A stretch of 64,000 nucleotides of DNA from positions 47,207,411 through 47,271,410 of the forward strand of contig OW203762.1 in assembly GCA_934045905.1 (NCBI GenBank), in the 5' to 3' direction. Within the stretch, counting starts at the first letter, position 1, and every line of letters begins with the position of its first letter. Under the pieces are notes generated by a model. The model saw only the letters and a program-made list of their open reading frames with translations. It searched no databases and was not told the DNA's origin. This document shows, in pieces, positions 59,701 to 64,000 of the stretch. The stretch comes from Leuctra nigra (taxonomy: Eukaryota > Arthropoda > Insecta > Plecoptera > Leuctridae). Both the position numbers and the translations under genes were made by a program.

Positions 59701-62700
59701 ATGATCATGACGACGTGTTTATTCTCGAAATGTTTTCCCGTGTAAATGCTAAAGGTCAAGTTTGAATGTGTTGACATTGAGCTCACCTGCCATGGGCACC
59801 TCGCGCTTGCGCTCTAGATCCGCCTTGTTCCCCACCAGGATGACCCCCCGGGACGAGACGTACTCCTCCTTCCACAGGAACATCAGGATGTCCTCCGCCT
59901 TCTTCATGCTCTTCCGGTCTACCACTGAGTACACGATGACGAACACGTCTGGGTTGTACGTGGCGCAGAAGCTCTCCGCCTGCACGACACAGACCCAACA
60001 TCACGACCCACATCTGACACCATTTGTAATCTGACACCATTTGTAATATTACACCATAGTTGCCGAGATTATATTACTAGTACGGAAAGTCTCATTAAAA
60101 AAATAATTTTAAAGTTGTAAATATGAACACCTAAAATACTGACAAATATACTTTTCACTCGAAAAAATTAACATTTCCATTCATAAAATATCAAGGTAAA
60201 ATTGCATGTGACATTTTGGCGGGAAAATCTATGTGTGACATATTCTGTGAGCCCGGTGATGTAATTTCTAAGTCCACAACAATGTGTTACCACGGTGAAT
60301 ACTTTGTTGCCATGGCAATTCTGAGCCCCATGATATCAATGCCAATATTATACTGTTTTAGACCAAGGTTAAATAATTTTAAAATTCGGAGATTTCTATC
60401 AATCACTCTGTATCAATTACTTGAGAAACTATTCGTCCTACAATAATAATGTTTTGTTTGTCTACATCCTAGAAAATATGTATACTTTCTATATTTTACG
60501 TTTTTAATCCATTCTAGAGAGAAAATAATAATGAGAAATCAAAAAGATTTGTATTTAGCAAATCATTTTATAACATTTAGTACCGAATAATATTCACAAT
60601 TTGTTTCTTATAAATATAATCTGTGTATAATCTTTCGTCCATTATGGCTGTGAGCAATAGTTGTACACATTTGATTACTTTTAAAAATACTCCATAGTTT
60701 TGACATACGCCTACACTAGGTGACCCGTGGGCGAGAGCTGCAAACAGTCTCTTTGTCTCTTTGTTAGAAACTTTTTGTACTTATTCAATGTAACGTAGAT
60801 AATCATTTTATTACGAACTTTATGAAAGTGATTAGTGAATTAATGGTCTTCTCTAGACGCAACTTTGAACAAGTCAAAGCTTATCATTACCCACTGTCCA
60901 GGGAAAGGTCAGACGAGAAAGTTGGTGAAAGCTGATATCACGAAGCCAGAGCTTTCATCAACAATTGATTGTTCTGGTCGTGAAAATAAGAGGCTGAGAT
61001 ACGCGTTAGCGCGGGGTTTATGATGCAATTATGCTTTTAAAATGTAATAAGCTCCAACTTAATGCTGTTAGTTTTAAGATTCCATTAATCTCACGCGCTG
61101 AAGGTGACGAGGTCTCAGCGAGTGCATAAAGCCGTTTTATTGTGATGGTGAGGCGTTGGACCGTGAATTGTATTTCGGTTCGTCTGCCGAGGTCGTAATG
61201 TGTTATGGCACTGCCACCTAGATTACATCTTTTTCAACTTAAACAGAAGCTCATATCAGATATTTTTGCCGGGAGCGGAAATGGCGTTTATTTCATGAAA
61301 CGTGTCAGTTCTCTGAACGGTATCATGATATGACCTGACTTGCTTTTTAATATCGCCGCATGTTTCTTCAATTCGCCTGAAATCATTTTCGTGTCGAAAC
61401 ATTTTCTCGATTTATATTCCTGAGGTTTTGGAAATACCCAGTCCTTGTAAAAATGCCACAAGAATAATATAAAACTCGACAATTGAATTCCACCGTATAT
61501 TGCAGTCAAAAAGCAAGTTCGAGAATATGTGTTGGTTTAGTTCGATAACAGAATATACCTGGTGGTATCAAGTATAACATGGACCCTTGAAATGTCAATA
61601 ATGTATAAGCCAATAATAATTACTTCATGTGGGTGACTTCATTGAAGCCGATTTCATTCACAATCGAGATTCTGTCTCTCGCAATTCATGAAAGCAGTTT
61701 CATTCCAAGCCAATTATCCAATATAATGACGTCATTGGAAAGCGACCTAAACATAACAGTCGTTTTATTTACACTGAAACCGAACGTTTAATTTTATTTT
61801 ACAAATTCGTTGTGTTGATACAAACAAAGCAACATTATAATTTATTTAAAAAATCAATTGGTATAAATGAAGTATTCTTTATGATGACGCACAGAACCAA
61901 CAACATTCGATTCATTTAACTTTGTCATTCGATTCCTCTGCATATTCTACACCAGTGGTACTCAACCTGCGGCCCGCGGGACTAATATTTGTGGTCCCCC
62001 AGTTGATGTTTCAAATACCTACTTATTCACAAAATGTGTAACTATACACTGTGAAAATAATATTTAAAAATAATGATTTCTCGTTTCATTTGAGAGAAAT
62101 TTGAGAGTTGTCATGTTACGCATCAGTCTGAAAATGCTACGAAAGCTAAATGTAACTTTATACCTACTTGTTGCAACGAAAATTAAGCATTTTACCAATT
62201 CCGAAAATTGTAAAAGAGTGCATTGTTTTGGCGTGTGAAACATTGTTCGATTCGTTTCCTATAATAAACGAGACACTGAATGAAGCAGGCCACGTAGGAA
62301 GCAGACTGCAGGGTGCTAGTAGGTTGCTAGCTGACATAGGTGCTAGCTGACTGACCCTCCACTCTCCATACAAAATTAAGTTTAGCGTCGTCCCAGAATC
62401 ACTTAAATTGCTTCAAATTTTTAAAAAAATGCCCTGCGAGGCAGTTTGCTTCAGTTCGTGTATTTTAGAGCCCCAGAATCACTTTTAAATTGCTAAATTC
62501 TAAAAAAAACGCCCTGCGGGGCTAAGGCTGAGGGGCTTGCCCCCCCCCCCCCCCCCCCCCATGATAAGAGTAGTTTGTACGCGCCAGGAATGAACAACCT
62601 GATCACGTGAGCATTATTGTACTTTATTTAAAAGTGCGGCCCGCCAACAAAATCAAATTTGTATTATTGGCCCGCAAGTCAAAAAGGTTGAGTACCACTG

Positions 62701-62818
62701 TTCTACACGCTGTGATCTTTACTTACCGACATCTCGCACGCAGGATGGTCCACGATCTCAAGGTCAGCCTCTTGTCCGTCCAGCATCACGGACACCGTCT
62801 TCTGTCCGAACTCCTCGT
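53702..62818 (-). CDS. Rgk-like: RGK-family (Rad/Gem/Kir) small GTPase, 5' part missing
   Basis: RGK proteins are atypical Ras-like GTPases that inhibit voltage-gated calcium channels and influence the cytoskeleton at the inner plasma membrane. Three exons are in phase: 62818-62727, 59979-59787 and 53955-53702, about 178 residues. Visible: EEFGQKTVSVMLDG; DHPA in place of the usual DxxG G3 motif, an RGK hallmark; YNPDVFVIVYSVVDR; G4 NKAD; G5 ETSSG; NVDELLVGI; a polybasic calmodulin/lipid-binding stretch; and the C-terminal KSCENLLVL with the conserved RGK cysteine seven residues from the end. The P-loop exon is not seen and probably lies past 64000. A short segment ending at a donor at 63908 (- strand) has the right phase but is unconvincing. 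The introns hold several transposons. Confidence 0.9.
54790..54960 (-). mobile_element. tRNA-like SINE head
   Basis: Read on the - strand from about 54958, the sequence has a type-II-tRNA-like A box (TGGCTGAGTGGTAACGC) and B box (GGGTTCGATTCC), 5' GGAC and 3' GTCC that could pair, then a poly-T-like stretch. A second A-box-like word (GTGGCCTAGTCGTAGGGT) occurs on the + strand at about 54809. A functional tRNA is unlikely because the anticodon arm does not form. It is probably a tRNA-derived SINE in an RGK intron. Confidence 0.6.
55272..55370 (+). repeat. 99-bp segment, source or first copy
   Basis: Identical over 99 bp to 55622-55720, which is flanked by its own 14-bp direct repeat and is therefore the likely inserted copy. 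Confidence 0.85.
55517..55846. mobile_element. Inverted-repeat element carrying a 99-bp insertion
   Basis: Ends GGGGCTCTATTCTAGAA (from 55519) and TTCTAGAATAGGGCCCC (to about 55845) are inverted repeats, continued inward by AATTCAATTCCATA-like sequence. The middle contains the second 99-bp copy (55622-55720) bounded on both sides by CTCCTGGAGGTCTA. Non-coding. Confidence 0.75.
56448..57511. mobile_element. Four-block inverted-repeat element, order X-Y-X'-Y'
   Basis: Four consecutive blocks of about 260 bp: X (56448-56713), Y (56713-56970), X' (56965-57253) and Y' (57254-57511), with X' and Y' the reverse complements of X and Y. X and Y also share a core (AAAAAGGCGGCCCCTACTTT followed by a CCGATTGT word). 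CTTAAGAGTC-type junction words bound the blocks. No coding capacity. It lies in an intron of the RGK gene. Confidence 0.8.
58679..58691. promoter_or_regulatory. Nuclear-receptor-like palindrome GGTCAtctTGACC
   Basis: A perfect inverted repeat of the GGTCA half-site with 3-nt spacing, the classical steroid-receptor arrangement, with another AGGTCA at 58665-58670. It lies in an intron of the RGK gene. A match of this length can occur by chance, so function is speculative. Confidence 0.3.
58878..58912. repeat. 35-nt C homopolymer
   Basis: Uninterrupted run of C, then CA and more C. Shorter runs occur at 62540-62560 (21 C) and 63866-63886 (21 G), all in or near RGK introns. The opposite strand could form G-quadruplexes. 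Length is likely imprecise in the assembly. Confidence 0.9.
59980..61952. other. RGK intron sequence, no gene seen
   Basis: AT-rich with no recognisable exon. The part at about 60150-60300 resembles the MITE at 22805-23086. A tandem CTGACACCATTTGTAAT repeat lies at 60015-60050, and a related word occurs at 6902-6922 after the Dscam Ig2 exon. Confidence 0.45.
61953..62700. mobile_element. hAT-type element, 748 bp
   Basis: Terminal repeats CAGTGGTACTCAACCT (61953-61968) and AGGTTGAGTACCACTG (62685-62700), close to the classical hAT/Charlie end, are flanked by a perfect 8-bp duplication TTCTACAC (61945-61952 and 62701-62708). GCGGCCCGC-like words lie near both ends. A 21-nt C run (62540-62560) is inside. 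No transposase frame. The right end is about 19 bp past the RGK donor of exon 62818-62727. Confidence 0.93.
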
Positions 62819-64000
62819 CTGCAACAAGAGCATTGGCATGACTGGGATGGAACGGATGCCCGTGGAGATGCTTTGCGGTGATTTCATGTCGTTCACAGAA
62901 AGCAGCTAATCCGTGGAATTAATTAACATAAGACTGTGTTGGTTTGTGTAGGTACGTTAAAGCAGAACGCGTGTTTATTGACTTGTCGCAAAGGCCAATG
63001 TGAGACACTTCCGAATATAGATTCTGAGCTCCTAATTTAAAAAAAGGTTGTAGTAAAATAAAAAAATATGTTTGAAGGATATCAAATTGCCCAAAATCGT
63101 AGTACAAGATAAGCGGTCCAAATTAATTTTTGTAGTTTACACAGTTTACTACCTGAGCGGCCCAGACCCGCAGTCGGCTAAGGGCCTCTCCCTTGTCCCC
63201 AATGTTATCGTTCAAACGAAGTTTCCCCTCAAAAAACGTTTAGTGAGAGTTTTGAGCGAGGATATGGGAGATGCCGCCATTGGGAGTCATTGTTCTTTAG
63301 ACACCGATGGCAGCTCATCTTTTAGTAATACATTTGATCTTATTCGGAAAAACTGAACGACATTTTATTTTACAGATAAGTTTAATGTTACGGAGCCAAT
63401 TATTGGAGTTTGTGTATTTTCCAGAGTTCTTTTTTTGACAAACGCATTTTCACATTAAGAATGGGTTTTCGTTTCTTGCAAAATGTTTTGTCAGATGAAG
63501 CTCAGCAGCGTGCGCTTTGGTTTCCTCCATCACAATGCTTTCAATCACGGCCTCTAGTGTTACCTCACCTCTGCGCCAGCTCTGAGCTGGAACAAGAATT
63601 CCCAGACCCACGTTCTGCGTCAAGTAATATGATTTTTATTATTATTTTTATATAAAAAGTGGAGATTTGGGTCGAACGGGAATTGTGCCACACCCTAGTA
63701 TAAAAGTAAAGCAGAGAATTGATTCAACTCTTTCTTCGATAGATTCTCTCTACGATTAGGATTCGGGTCAAGGGCTGCACATGCGCCAAAGTCTCGCCAA
63801 AGTGACAAAATTTCCATTTCACTTCATTTCCGTCCATCACGGGGGGCGAGACACGCAAGTGATGCGGGGGGGGGGGGGGGGGGGGGAGAGACGCAGTTCG
63901 CACTGACCGATGTAAACATAGCTGTGGCTGGACACGCTATGCCCACTTGCTCAATATTGTCTGAGGTAGGAACAAATCTTGACGCAGTGACCGGTTGAGT
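62819..64000. other. RGK upstream intron, no certain exon
   Basis: No P-loop (GxxxxGK) exon is found on the - strand. A possible exon end at 63908 (donor gtcagtg, phase 1) precedes the next exon in phase, but its frame is stopped shortly upstream. A 21-nt G run is at 63866-63886. Confidence 0.4.

Larger units (their letters stand above)
57512..59786. other. RGK intron sequence, no gene seen
   Basis: No exon is recognised. It contains a 35-nt C run (58878-58912) and a palindromic GGTCA-TCT-TGACC (58679-58691). The frame at 58965-59261 has no family features. Confidence 0.5.

Noticed and set aside
63908..63945. Additional RGK exon on the - strand
   Set aside because: Phase fits the next exon, but the frame is stopped shortly upstream and no P-loop or switch motif is present.

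Overview
The window is eukaryotic nuclear DNA. It has AT-rich introns, GT-AG exons with consistent phases, and many transposons. The gene families (an invertebrate Dscam, ANO8, meckelin, an RGK GTPase, PDPR) point to an insect; the order cannot be fixed from the sequence. It holds five genes, four of them intron-rich and reconstructed here exon by exon.

Layout. (1) A Dscam-family cell-surface receptor on the + strand fills 6545-34344. It enters the window at its second Ig domain and runs through Ig10, six FNIII domains, a membrane helix and a cytoplasmic tail to the stop codon; its 5' exons lie upstream of the exons found. (2) Nested in its Ig5-Ig6 intron, on the same strand, is an intronless 899-codon PDPR gene (16739-19438), a mitochondrial flavoprotein that regulates pyruvate dehydrogenase phosphatase. 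(3) Tail-to-tail with Dscam is a complete anoctamin-8 gene on the - strand (44480-35549, 15 coding exons, 1017 aa). (4) Head-to-head with it, about 110 bp from its leader, is a complete meckelin/TMEM67 gene on the + strand (44809-51690, 13 exons, 979 aa). (5) Tail-to-tail with meckelin are the last three coding exons of an RGK-family GTPase on the - strand (62818-53702), whose 5' part lies beyond the window.

Repeats explain most of the rest. Four elements have terminal inverted repeats and perfect 8-bp target duplications of hAT type; one sits 17 bp upstream of a meckelin splice acceptor. There are also a 5S-rRNA-derived SINE, a tRNA-like SINE, two LINE tails, several foldback elements (one a perfect 122-bp palindrome), and two composites whose blocks run A-B-A'-B' rather than as simple palindromes.

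The most unusual feature is in Dscam. Three separate minisatellites have each multiplied an exon boundary together with its splice site: 15 acceptors before the Ig2 exon, 7 acceptors (each followed by a donor-like site) before the second Ig3 exon, and 4 donors after the Ig4 exon. The Ig2 and Ig3 exons correspond to the places where arthropod Dscam1 carries its alternative exon clusters. The genes do not form one pathway. ANO8 and meckelin may share a promoter; the other neighbours appear to be adjacent by location only.
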